Below, piece after piece: positions 7,489 to 14,624 of a stretch of 64,000 nt of DNA (its first letter is position 1; each line of letters opens with the position of its first letter). The stretch lies in NCBI GenBank assembly GCA_050943935.1, contig JBMNQC010000004.1, forward strand, positions 114,640 through 178,639, in the 5' to 3' direction. This DNA is from Heteroscillospira sp050943935. Its GTDB lineage: Bacteria > Bacillota > Clostridia > Oscillospirales > Oscillospiraceae. A program made the translations under genes and the position numbers. The notes below the pieces were generated by a model, which did no database searches, had not been told where the DNA came from, and saw only the letters and a list, made by a program, of their open reading frames with translations.

Positions 7489-9585
7489 TCACTTCACTCC
7501 CCGGTAATACAGTCCGCGGGTAATATTGGTAGCGCTGTAATCCGTCTGGCCCATGTAGGCCTGAGCGGTGAGCACGCACTCCCGTGCGCTCTCCGTGGTG
7601 AACAGGAGCCTCGCGCCCCAGAGGCCTATGCTCTCGTAATCGCCCCGCTTGTCGGCCAGATACAGCCGGTGGGCGTTGAGCACCACGTTGCGGCAGCCAA
7701 ACTCCCTTATGACGGGAAACACGCTGCCGCGTCGGTCGGCAAGCTGGGGATTGTTCTCGCAGTTGCATCTGCCCGCGCTGTTTTTGATGATGCACTGGTC
7801 GGACACCATGGCCGGCAGCCGGCCGTAGACTATCATCTCGGTGTCCAGAGGCTTTATCATGTCTCTTATCTGGCTCAGCCGCAGCTCAAAGCTGGCGGTA
7901 GCGGATATAAGTCCCGCGCAGCGGAGCATCTCCAGAGCGTGGGAGTTGTAGGCGTTCAGCCCGAAGTCGCCCCGCACGGCAAAGCCCAGCTGGCGGCAGA
8001 TGGCGATATGGCCCAGATTGCCCACCACCACCTCGGTTATGCCCAGGGATTTTGCCCTGTGCAGCAGCTGGCGCACCGTCTCGCTCTCCGTATCGGTGAT
8101 AACCCGGGGCAGCACGGCGGCAACGGCGGCTCCCTCCTGAATGAATGGGGCTATACGCCGGGCGCTCTCGTCGCTGCCCAGCATTTCCAGGGGGACATAG
8201 AGGTAATTGGGACGGGTAGCGGCCAGCTCGGGGCTGAGCTGCTCCGGACGTGTCACCTGATATATGAGCCGCGGCGCGCCGGAGGCCGCTCCGGACAGGG
8301 GCGCCGTGGGAAAATCCCCAAGGGTGCGCTGAGGCGGATTTTTCCGCATAGCCGTCAGCCTAGATATAAGCTCCCGGCGCATCTCATTCAGAGCGGAAGC
8401 CGGCAGATACAGCCCCGGGTCCACCTTGCAGTTTATCTCCACGCCGGAATATGGAGTGCCGCCGGTCTTATAAAGCTGCTCTCCCACGGCCTGTCCGGTC
8501 AGCTCTCTGGCTGCGGCGGCCTGGGGCACGCTTCCCTCGGCTGTGGCGTGATTTCCGTCCATGTCCTCAACGGCGAAGCGGGCGCGCTTGCCTGCCTCAA
8601 CCACGGCATAGAATTTCACCGGCACCCTGCGCAACTCGCTGTTTATGTAGCTCCTGTGGGCTTCGGCAAACATGCGCTCCATGGCGCCCCTGTCCGGCTC
8701 CTCCCGGACGCCGAACATATCCGGTCCCACCTTGCCGGTGAAATAGCCGTCTGTAAAGCCCTGGCGTGAGAAGGCCAGAGTGAGCCTGTCCATATCCGCC
8801 TGAGTGGGAGCCTTTTTGTTTTTCACGGCGTTTGCGTAAATCTCGGTAACCACCGCGGCGTACTCGGGTCGCTTTGCCCGGCCCTCTATCTTGGCGCAGG
8901 CCACACCTATGCGCTCCAGCTCCTCAACATAGCGTAGCAGGCAGTTGTCCTTCAGGCTCATGGGCTTGTTGTCCATGCGCCCGCCCAGGCTGTAATCCAT
9001 GCGGCAGGTCTGGGCGCACATGCCCCGGTTGCCGCTGTGTCCGCCTATGAGGGCGCTCATATAGCACTGGCCGGAGTGGCAGAAGCACAGAGCGCCGTGG
9101 ACGAACACCTCTATCTCCACGGGGGAGCGGGCGCATATGGCCTCTATCTGCTTCATATTCAGCTCTCTGGCCAGCACCACGCGCTTCATGCCCAGCTCGG
9201 CCGCGGCCAGCACGCCGTCCAGATTGTGGACGCTCATCTGAGTGCTGGCGTGCAGGGGCATATCCGGCAGCAGGCTTCGCAGCACCCGGGCGAGGCCCAG
9301 ATCCTGCACCAGTATGGCGTCCGCGCCTATGTCGGCGGCGCGCACGGCAAGCTCGGAGGCCGCTCTCAGCTCCCTGTCAGAGGCCAGGGTGTTCAGGGTC
9401 ACATAGACCTTGCAGCCCCGCACCCGGCAGTAGCGCACAGCGTCGGCAAACTCCTCGTCTGTGAAATTTTTTGCGCCCTGGCGGGCGTTAAAGCCGCCGA
9501 AGCCCATATATACGGCATCCGCACCGCTCTGCACGGCGGCAATTATGCCCTCGGGGGAGCCGGCGGGAGAAAGGATTTCAAGCAT
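7489..9585 (-). CDS. U32 family peptidase / RlhA-like protein
   Basis: A 698-residue protein with an N-terminal U32 domain (MLEILSPAGSPEGIIAAVQSGADAVYMG). It carries the family signature with conserved cysteines (EVFVHGALCFCHSGQCYMS, then RGMCAQTCR), a central collagenase-like DUF3656-type region, and a C-terminal part containing GRCNCENN. Members of this architecture include E. coli RlhA, which hydroxylates 23S rRNA C2501 using an iron-sulfur cluster. That activity is plausible but not provable here, so no symbol is given. ATG 9585 follows AGAGGG. It is the first gene of the maf-mreCD-mrdA run and is divergent from the dnaD-like gene. Confidence 0.88.
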   Translation of the reverse strand: MLEILSPAGSPEGIIAAVQSGADAVYMGFGGFNARQGAKNFTDEEFADAVRYCRVRGCKVYVTLNTLASDRELRAASELAVRAADIGADAILVQDLGLARVLRSLLPDMPLHASTQMSVHNLDGVLAAAELGMKRVVLARELNMKQIEAICARSPVEIEVFVHGALCFCHSGQCYMSALIGGHSGNRGMCAQTCRMDYSLGGRMDNKPMSLKDNCLLRYVEELERIGVACAKIEGRAKRPEYAAVVTEIYANAVKNKKAPTQADMDRLTLAFSRQGFTDGYFTGKVGPDMFGVREEPDRGAMERMFAEAHRSYINSELRRVPVKFYAVVEAGKRARFAVEDMDGNHATAEGSVPQAAAARELTGQAVGEQLYKTGGTPYSGVEINCKVDPGLYLPASALNEMRRELISRLTAMRKNPPQRTLGDFPTAPLSGAASGAPRLIYQVTRPEQLSPELAATRPNYLYVPLEMLGSDESARRIAPFIQEGAAVAAVLPRVITDTESETVRQLLHRAKSLGITEVVVGNLGHIAICRQLGFAVRGDFGLNAYNSHALEMLRCAGLISATASFELRLSQIRDMIKPLDTEMIVYGRLPAMVSDQCIIKNSAGRCNCENNPQLADRRGSVFPVIREFGCRNVVLNAHRLYLADKRGDYESIGLWGARLLFTTESARECVLTAQAYMGQTDYSATNITRGLYYRGVK

Positions 9586-9616
9586 GGTTTTCCCTCTTTA
9601 AATATTATGTCACGGT

Positions 9617-9666
9617 ATTATACCACATTGTTTGTGATTGCCACAAGGTCTTTTTAATGGTATAAT
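9617..9666. promoter_or_regulatory. Divergent promoters between U32 gene and dnaD-like gene
   Basis: On the plus strand TTGCCA (9638-9643), a 17-base spacer and TATAAT (9661-9666) form a good sigma-A promoter for the DnaD gene. On the minus strand TATAAT (9622-9617) with a weak TTGTGG at 18-base spacing probably drives the U32-mre cluster. The two promoters overlap. Confidence 0.7.
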
Positions 9667-9729
9667 AAAGCCCGGTTCGCATTATTTTCAATTCATTCAC
9701 ATTTTAGCCCAAACACCGAGGATAAAGAC

Positions 9730-10662
9730 ATGAACGAGGTAAACTATATAATCGCCCGGGAGCAGGCCCTGTGCGTCTCCGCCCAGGACGCGGACAGGCT
9801 CATAGACCGTCGGGACGGTACGGCGGCCCTGCTGTATCTGTATCTCCTGCGCCGGGGCGGCTCCTTCCGCATGGAGGAGGCCTCTCAGCGTCTGGGGATC
9901 TCCGCCATGCAGCTTCGCGCCGCGGCGGAGGCTCTGCAGAGCATGGGGCTGCTGGAAATTCGCGGCATACCGGAGCCTGCCCAGGAGCTGCCCGAATACA
10001 GCACCCAGGACATGCAGACGCGCACCATGGACAGCGAGGAATTTGCAGCCCTCGCCATGGAGGTGCAGTCGGCCATGGGCCGGGTGCTCTCCGGCACGGA
10101 GCTGAAGCTCCTGTTCGGCATATACGACTATCTGGCCCTGCCGCCGGAGGTGATATGTATGCTGGTGGGCTACTGCATGGAGCGCACGGAAAAGCGCCAG
10201 GGCGCGGGACGCCGCCCCTCCATGCGCACCATAGAGCGCGAGGCCTACGCCTGGGCCAACCGGGAGATAAACACCCTTGAGCTGGCCGAGGCGCACCTGC
10301 AGAATCTGGCCCGCATGGAGAGCGAGACTGAAAAGGCCAAGGCCGCCGTGGGCATCTCCGGCCGGGAGCTGAGCGCCACCGAGCGCAAATACATAGAGAG
10401 CTGGATAGCCATGGGCTTCGACGCCGACGCTCTGGCCATGGCCTACGACCGCACCGTGGTAAAGACCGGACGGCTCCAGTGGAAGTATATGAACTCCATA
10501 ATAACCAGCTGGCACGGCAAGGGCCTGCACACCCCCAAAGAGATAAGCGAGGGCGACACCCTGTCCCCCCTGCACACCCCCGCCCGGAACGCCGCCGCGC
10601 CGGGACAGAACCAGCTTCAGCGCATGGAGCGGCTGATGGACAAGATAAAAAACGAGAGGTAG
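9730..10662 (+). CDS. DnaD-domain replication initiation protein
   Basis: A 310-residue protein with an N-terminal winged-helix-like region (LYLYLLRRGGSFRMEEASQRLGIS) and a DnaD/DnaB_2-type region. The C-terminal helix AYDRTVVKTGRLQWKYMNSI with an ITSWHGKG motif is characteristic of this family. In low-GC Gram-positives these proteins remodel DNA and help load the replicative helicase at origins and stalled forks. The next gene, four bases downstream, is the ATPase helicase loader, which supports the role. The start at ATG 9730 follows CGAGGAT. Confidence 0.88.
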   Translation: MNEVNYIIAREQALCVSAQDADRLIDRRDGTAALLYLYLLRRGGSFRMEEASQRLGISAMQLRAAAEALQSMGLLEIRGIPEPAQELPEYSTQDMQTRTMDSEEFAALAMEVQSAMGRVLSGTELKLLFGIYDYLALPPEVICMLVGYCMERTEKRQGAGRRPSMRTIEREAYAWANREINTLELAEAHLQNLARMESETEKAKAAVGISGRELSATERKYIESWIAMGFDADALAMAYDRTVVKTGRLQWKYMNSIITSWHGKGLHTPKEISEGDTLSPLHTPARNAAAPGQNQLQRMERLMDKIKNER

Positions 10663-10666
10663 CACC

Positions 10667-11647
10667 ATGGACGGAAAGCTATTGGCCCAGGCCAGAGAAG
10701 AGCTGGCACAGATTAAACAGCACAATACCGACGAGGCCACGCGCCGCCGCGCGGAGGTATACCGCCGCGCCCCCCGGGTGCGCCTTATGGACAAGCGCCT
10801 GAAGGAGATCATGGTGGAGGTGTTCGGCGCCGCTATGGGTCAGGGCGGGGACATAAAGGCCCTGGAACAGGAGAGCCTCTCTCTCCAGGCACAGCGGGCG
10901 GAAATGCTCACCGCCATGGGCTTCGGCCCGGACTATCTGGACGAGCTGGTAAGCTGCCCCAAGTGCCGGGACAGCGGCTATGTCATGGGACATATGTGCT
11001 CCTGCCTGCAGGAGCTGTACGACCGTCAGGTGGCCCAGAGCCTCTCCAGCCTCATGCTCATGGGCGACGAGCGCTTTGAGAACTTCGACCTGAGCCTATA
11101 TGACGACGCTCTGAACTACAAGACCGGCGTTTCCCCCCGCCAGTGCATGGCGGCTGTGTTCAATTTCTGCAAGACCTACGCGGAGCATTTCGCCCCCGGC
11201 GGCATAAACCTGCTGCTGCGCGGCGGCCCCGGCCTGGGAAAGACCTTCCTCTCCGCCTGCATAGCTCGGGTGGTTGCCGGAAAGGGATACTCCGTGGTAT
11301 ACGAGTCCGCAGGGGACGCCTTTGAGGCCTTTGAGGAGAAGAAATTCTCCCGCTATGAGGACTGTGACGCCGCGGCCCGGGTGGAGCGTATGCTCACCTG
11401 CGACCTGCTGATACTGGACGACCTGGGTACGGAGATGCCCGGCGGCTTCGCCTCCGGCGCCCTATACGCCATACTGAACAAGCGCATATCCACGAAGGGC
11501 AGCATGATAATGAGCACCAACCTCAGCCCCGAGGAGCTTCGCCGCCGCTACACGCCCCAGATAGCCTCCCGCATAGAGGGAGAGTTTGAGGCCCTGGAAT
11601 TTTTCGGGCGGGATATAAGAGCCGTAAAAAAAGAGCGGGGAATGTAA
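10667..11647 (+). CDS. DnaC/DnaI-type AAA+ helicase loader
   Basis: A 326-residue ATPase. The N-terminal half has a helical region and a cysteine cluster (SCPKCRDSGY ... MCSC, about residues 100-118) that probably binds zinc, as in B. subtilis DnaI. The C-terminal AAA+ domain has Walker A GGPGLGKT and Walker B LLILDDLG, with sensor region STNLSPEELRRRY. The family loads the replicative helicase onto DNA. It is translated from ATG 10667 with AGAGG upstream and is cotranscribed with the DnaD-domain gene. Confidence 0.92.
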   Translation: MDGKLLAQAREELAQIKQHNTDEATRRRAEVYRRAPRVRLMDKRLKEIMVEVFGAAMGQGGDIKALEQESLSLQAQRAEMLTAMGFGPDYLDELVSCPKCRDSGYVMGHMCSCLQELYDRQVAQSLSSLMLMGDERFENFDLSLYDDALNYKTGVSPRQCMAAVFNFCKTYAEHFAPGGINLLLRGGPGLGKTFLSACIARVVAGKGYSVVYESAGDAFEAFEEKKFSRYEDCDAAARVERMLTCDLLILDDLGTEMPGGFASGALYAILNKRISTKGSMIMSTNLSPEELRRRYTPQIASRIEGEFEALEFFGRDIRAVKKERGM

Positions 11648-11689
11648 AGACAAATTAAGAATGAATAGTGAAAAATGAAGAATTTTGCG

Positions 11690-11842
11690 CCTGCCGTAGA
11701 ATCTGCTCCCCTAACAGGGGAGCTGTCAGCGAAGCTGACTGAAGGGTTTAACCTATCAAGTTAGCTTGGAACTGATTTGGAGGCTTAAACCCTTCCGCCC
11801 TCTGCGGAGGGCACCTCCCCTGTTAGGGGAGGGAAGTTTTTG
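11690..11842 (+). repeat. Intergenic modular repeat, copy A (short)
   Basis: It holds the hairpin CTCCCCTAACAGGGGAG, then CTGTCAGCGAAGCTGAC, GGGTTTAAC, and a mirrored CTTAAACCCTTCCGCCC ending in CCTCCCCTGTTAGGGGAGG. The same modules recur near 13.15, 36.9, 40.4-40.6 and 40.8-40.95 kb. AT-rich flanks resembling GAATGAATAGTGAAAAATG accompany it. It fills the gap between the convergent helicase-loader gene and the 115-residue membrane protein gene. Confidence 0.8.
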
Positions 11843-11911
11843 GTACGGCGCGCCAGCACCACTACAATTATTTACTATTACTTCTTCACTATCCACTCCC
11901 CCATATACTAC

Positions 11912-11942
11912 AAACAGCGGACGCCTTTTGGCGTCCGCTGTT
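11912..11942. terminator. Bidirectional intrinsic terminator
   Basis: Arms AACAGCGGACGCC and GGCGTCCGCTGTT with a TTTT loop, followed by T residues in both directions. It serves the minus-strand gene ending at 11947 and could stop plus-strand readthrough. Confidence 0.85.
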
Positions 11943-11946
11943 TTAT

Positions 11947-12294
11947 TTACTGGAACAAATATTCGTCAAACTCAGGTGCTATAACCCGCGACGGGTCGGG
12001 CTCTGAAGGAGCAAACCGGCGGTATCTTATCCACATGATGAGCACCAGATACAGCGCGCCCAGCAGCCATATCATGGCCGAGGCGGCTATGATATACAGG
12101 AGCTTATCCCGTGTGCCGCTGAACTTTTCCCGGGCTCTCAGGGTATGTATGGCGGTGAACACAAGCGGCGCAATGAGCAGAAAGCCCACCGCCCATTCAA
12201 GAGTGAGCTGGCGGTTCAGGAAAAAAGCGATGAGCAGAACCGGATTTCGGATATTGGCGCTGAGCTGCCAGTAGCGTTTTCTTGTCTCTGCCAC
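11947..12294 (-). CDS. Small membrane protein of unknown function
   Basis: 115 residues, GTG start at 12294 preceded by AAAGGGGGGCGG. Three hydrophobic segments are visible (about residues 16-27, 34-50 and 68-88), with a positively charged stretch RAREKFSGTRDK between the second and third and an acidic C-terminus (PSEPDPSRVIAPEFDEYLFQ). I do not recognise a family. It lies 40 bases after the 12335-12748 gene and shares its type of ribosome-binding site, so the two probably form one transcript ending at the 11912 hairpin. Confidence 0.65.
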   Translation of the reverse strand: MAETRKRYWQLSANIRNPVLLIAFFLNRQLTLEWAVGFLLIAPLVFTAIHTLRAREKFSGTRDKLLYIIAASAMIWLLGALYLVLIMWIRYRRFAPSEPDPSRVIAPEFDEYLFQ

Positions 12295-12334
12295 AGTCGC
12301 CGCCCCCCTTTGTTTCTCCGCCTAAAATTATATG

Positions 12335-12748
12335 CTATCTTATGCCCGTTTCGTCCAGCAGCTCTGTAAATTCATTGCCTACAGAGAAGAACGTCATCTC
12401 GCCTATCCGCACAAAGTTTTCTCCAAAAGTGTAGGGCGGGCCGTTTTTTCCGTCTCCGTACACATAGATACCGTAAGTCCAGCCGCCTCGCGGGAAAAGC
12501 CGCCGCCACCAGAACATATAGTGCACATGGTTAAGCCGGGACACCAGCTTATCCAGTTCTTCCCCTGTGTAGACTACGCTTTTCCCGCCGCCTTTGCACA
12601 CCTCTATCTTCTCAACGGAGTCGTCCAGATGAAAGACATGAAAGGGCAGCTTCGAGGCGTTGGGGTCGGAAAAAGTCAAAACGATTGGCAGCAATAAATA
12701 GACGGCGCACAAAAGCAGCAAGAAGCACTTTACACGCCTGTTCTTCAC
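12335..12748 (-). CDS. Membrane-anchored or secreted protein of unknown function
   Basis: About 137 residues. A basic start (VKNRRVKCF) and a hydrophobic segment (LLLLCAVYLLLPIVLTF) form a signal anchor or signal peptide, and the rest is a soluble extracytoplasmic domain rich in aromatic residues (YMFWWRRLFPRGGW, YGIYVYGDG). GTG 12748 is preferred because GGGGGGCGGTGG precedes it; the upstream GTG at 12769 falls inside the probable transcription start region. No known family is recognised. It is the first gene of a two-gene unit. Confidence 0.6.
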   Translation of the reverse strand: MKNRRVKCFLLLLCAVYLLLPIVLTFSDPNASKLPFHVFHLDDSVEKIEVCKGGGKSVVYTGEELDKLVSRLNHVHYMFWWRRLFPRGGWTYGIYVYGDGKNGPPYTFGENFVRIGEMTFFSVGNEFTELLDETGIR

Positions 12749-12771
12749 TCCACCGCCCCCCTTTTGCACAT

Positions 12772-12801
12772 ATTATACTATATTCTGCCGGACGCCGTCA
12801 A
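12772..12801 (-). promoter_or_regulatory. Sigma-A promoter of the 12.3 kb two-gene unit
   Basis: Minus strand TTGACG (12801-12796), an 18-base spacer and TATAAT (12777-12772), placed just upstream of the GTG start at 12748. Confidence 0.75.
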
Positions 12802-12884
12802 TCATTTTACATATTTTGACGTTGATTCCTGACGAATCGTAAGTAAAATGGAAGTCTGAACGGGGCGCAGCCTGAGGTGGGCGA

Positions 12885-13252
12885 TAGTATCAGGTGAGCT
12901 TAACGCTGAACTCCACTGCCCAATTCCACCGACTCAGGCGCGATTCAGTCGGAACTCACACTTCGCCATTTGAGTAAGGTGAGCTTTAGCTCAGCTTACG
13001 GCCCATGGCGAACGGTCAGTTTCTTTGGCGGGCGACACCGTTTCTTTCTAAAAGAAATGGGGTCGCACACCGCAGCCCGCAGGCTGCGCCCTTGCACTTT
13101 CGTTTTGAATACGCTTCCACCAAATTTGATAGCTTAAACCCTTCCGGCCCTGCGGGGCCACCTCCCCTGTTAGGGGAGGAAAAGAGAGCGCAGCCCCGAC
13201 TCCTGTTAGGGGAGGAAAGAGTTAAATCGGCGCGAAGCGCCACCTAAATTAT
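12885..13252 (+). repeat. Intergenic modular repeat, copy B
   Basis: In order it shows the CTGAACTCCACTGCCCAATT module, a long hairpin bounded by TTCGCCATTTGAGTAAGG and CTTACGGCCCATGGCGAA (about 12963-13014), the hairpin GACACCGTTTCTTT/AAAAGAAATGGGGTC (13027-13056), a CCCCTGTTAGGGG module, and an end module GGCGCGAAGCGCCAC followed by AT-rich TTCATTCTTCAC. It lies between a divergent promoter and the fumarate hydratase terminator. I see no credible gene in it. Confidence 0.85.
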
Positions 13253-13271
13253 TCATTATTCATTCTTCACT

Positions 13272-13305
13272 AAAAACCGCCCCCTGTTTTCAGGGGGCGG
13301 TTTTT
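13272..13305 (-). terminator. Intrinsic terminator after fumarate hydratase alpha gene
   Basis: Arms AAAAACCGCCCCCTG and CAGGGGGCGGTTTTT around TTTT. The A-run and T-run make it work in both directions. It closely resembles the ruvX terminator that is split by the mobile element at 23.0/30.6 kb. Confidence 0.9.
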
Positions 13306-14142
13306 CTATATCTCTATCTCCGCGTGCCGTGTGGCGTGGCAGCTCATATTCACAACGCAGGGCATGCCCGCGATATGGGTGGGGTAGGTCTCTATGTTCA
13401 CGGCCAGGGCGGTAGTCCGTCCGCCGAAGCCCTGGGGGCCTATGCCCAGGTCGTTCACCTTTTTCAGCGCCTCCCGCTCCAGCTCCGCGTAGAAGCTGTC
13501 GGGATTGCGCTTGTCCATGGGGCGGCACAGGGCGCGCTTACTCAGCAGCGCCGCCTGCTCTATGGTCCCGCCCAGGCCCACGCCCATTATAATGGGCGGG
13601 CAGGGGTTGGAGCCGGCCTTCGCGGCGGTATCCACTATGAAGTCCACCACCTCGCTCTTGTCGGCGGATGGGAGGAACAGCTTCATGGCGCTCATGTTCT
13701 CGCTGCCGAAGCCCTTGGGCGCGAGGGTAAGGCGCAGCTTATCACCGGCCACCAGCTCCGTGTGTATGACGGCAGGGGTGTTGTCCCCGGTGTTCACCCG
13801 GCGCAGAGGGTCCCGCACCACGCTCTTGCGCAGGAGCACATAGCCCCGGCGCACACCCTCGTTCACGGCGTCGGCGAAAAGGCCGTCCGTGATGTGCACC
13901 TCCTGGCCTATCTCGGCAAACACCACCGCCATGCCCGTATCCTGGCATATTGGCAGCTGATTCAGCCCCGCGTAGACGAAATTCTCGCACAGGTCCTTCA
14001 AAACCTCCCGGGCTGTTGGGGATTCCTCGGAGTCCACGGCGCAGTCTATGAGCATGGCCGTCTCCGGCGGGAGCAGGGTGCAGGCCTTCATGCACAGGCT
14101 TTCAATTGCCTCCGTAATCTCACGGCAGCTTATCTCTCTCAT
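13306..14142 (-). CDS. Class I fumarate hydratase / tartrate dehydratase, alpha subunit
   Basis: A 278-residue Fe-S hydro-lyase alpha subunit that interconverts fumarate and malate (or dehydrates L-tartrate). The [4Fe-4S] cysteines appear in LPICQDTGMA, GSNPCPPIIMGVG and NMSCHATRH, with the DNTPAVIH motif between. The family has separate alpha and beta subunits in Clostridia, and no beta gene is adjacent: a strong terminator follows directly. The partner must be elsewhere, or this subunit works alone. ATG 14142 follows GAAAGGAT. Which substrate it uses cannot be decided from sequence; the dicarboxylate transporters at 53-63 kb may be relevant. Confidence 0.9.
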   Translation of the reverse strand: MREISCREITEAIESLCMKACTLLPPETAMLIDCAVDSEESPTAREVLKDLCENFVYAGLNQLPICQDTGMAVVFAEIGQEVHITDGLFADAVNEGVRRGYVLLRKSVVRDPLRRVNTGDNTPAVIHTELVAGDKLRLTLAPKGFGSENMSAMKLFLPSADKSEVVDFIVDTAAKAGSNPCPPIIMGVGLGGTIEQAALLSKRALCRPMDKRNPDSFYAELEREALKKVNDLGIGPQGFGGRTTALAVNIETYPTHIAGMPCVVNMSCHATRHAEIEI

Positions 14143-14182
14143 ACAGATTTATCCTTTCGACAAAACTAGTGTTTCTTCGCTC

Positions 14183-14211
14183 TTTACAAAACGTCAAAGC
14201 TCTGGTATGCT
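14183..14211 (+). promoter_or_regulatory. Candidate sigma-A promoter of a small RNA
   Basis: TTTACA (14183-14188), a 17-base spacer and TATGCT (14206-14211) on the plus strand, with no protein gene downstream but a strong plus-strand terminator 90-120 bases on. Confidence 0.5.
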
Positions 14212-14217
14212 CTAAGC

Positions 14218-14332
14218 ACAGCTTATCCAATTGGTCAAACCCAAACCCGACAGGATTGGCGTAAGACCCAGCTCATATCTTTATCCCACAACCCTGTTTT
14301 TGCGGGCCGCTTTTCGCGGCCCGCTCTTTTTT
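14218..14332 (+). ncRNA. Candidate small noncoding RNA
   Basis: The region between a plausible promoter and a perfect terminator hairpin (GCGGGCCGC, TTTTC loop, GCGGCCCGC, then TCTTTTTT, 14302-14332) has no coding frame. The predicted transcript of about 115 bases contains unpaired C-rich stretches (CAAACCCAAACCCG, ATCCCACAACCC) like those of Gram-positive base-pairing RNAs. On the minus strand the hairpin lacks a T-tail, so it does not fit as the terminator of a minus-strand gene. It overlaps the last bases of the DUF1294 gene. I do not recognise an Rfam family. Confidence 0.45.
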
Positions 14333-14624
14333 ATGCGTTTTGAAGCAAATACCACTTCACCGCTATGATGAGCACTATCTGCAGCACCAGAATGGCGGGC
14401 AGACCAAAGCGGAAATACCAGTGGCGGGTCTTGTGGTGAAAGGCGTACATCCCGGCCACAGAGCCTATGCTTCCGCCCAGTATTGCCAGGAGAAACAGGG
14501 TCTTTTCACTTATCCGGCGCGCCCCGCGCCTGGCGCAGAACTTATCCCAGCCCATGGCCGCGAAGGCTATGAGGGTCATGACGGCCACATAAACTATGGG
14601 CAGCTTGTCCATAAATTCCTTCAT
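14331..14624 (-). CDS. DUF1294 membrane protein
   Basis: A 97-residue protein with the DUF1294 pattern: a first membrane helix, then GWDKFCARRGARRISEKTL, then LLAILGGSIGSVAGMYAFHHKTRHWYF and a final hydrophobic helix. Function is unknown; homologues are sometimes fused to cold-shock domains. ATG 14624 overlaps the YgiQ stop by four bases, so it is translationally coupled to that gene. Confidence 0.88.
   Translation of the reverse strand: MKEFMDKLPIVYVAVMTLIAFAAMGWDKFCARRGARRISEKTLFLLAILGGSIGSVAGMYAFHHKTRHWYFRFGLPAILVLQIVLIIAVKWYLLQNA

Noticed and set aside
12990..13250. Small protein genes inside repeat copies (for example an 80-residue frame here)
   Set aside because: They start without ribosome-binding sites, differ in frame between copies and coincide with hairpins.
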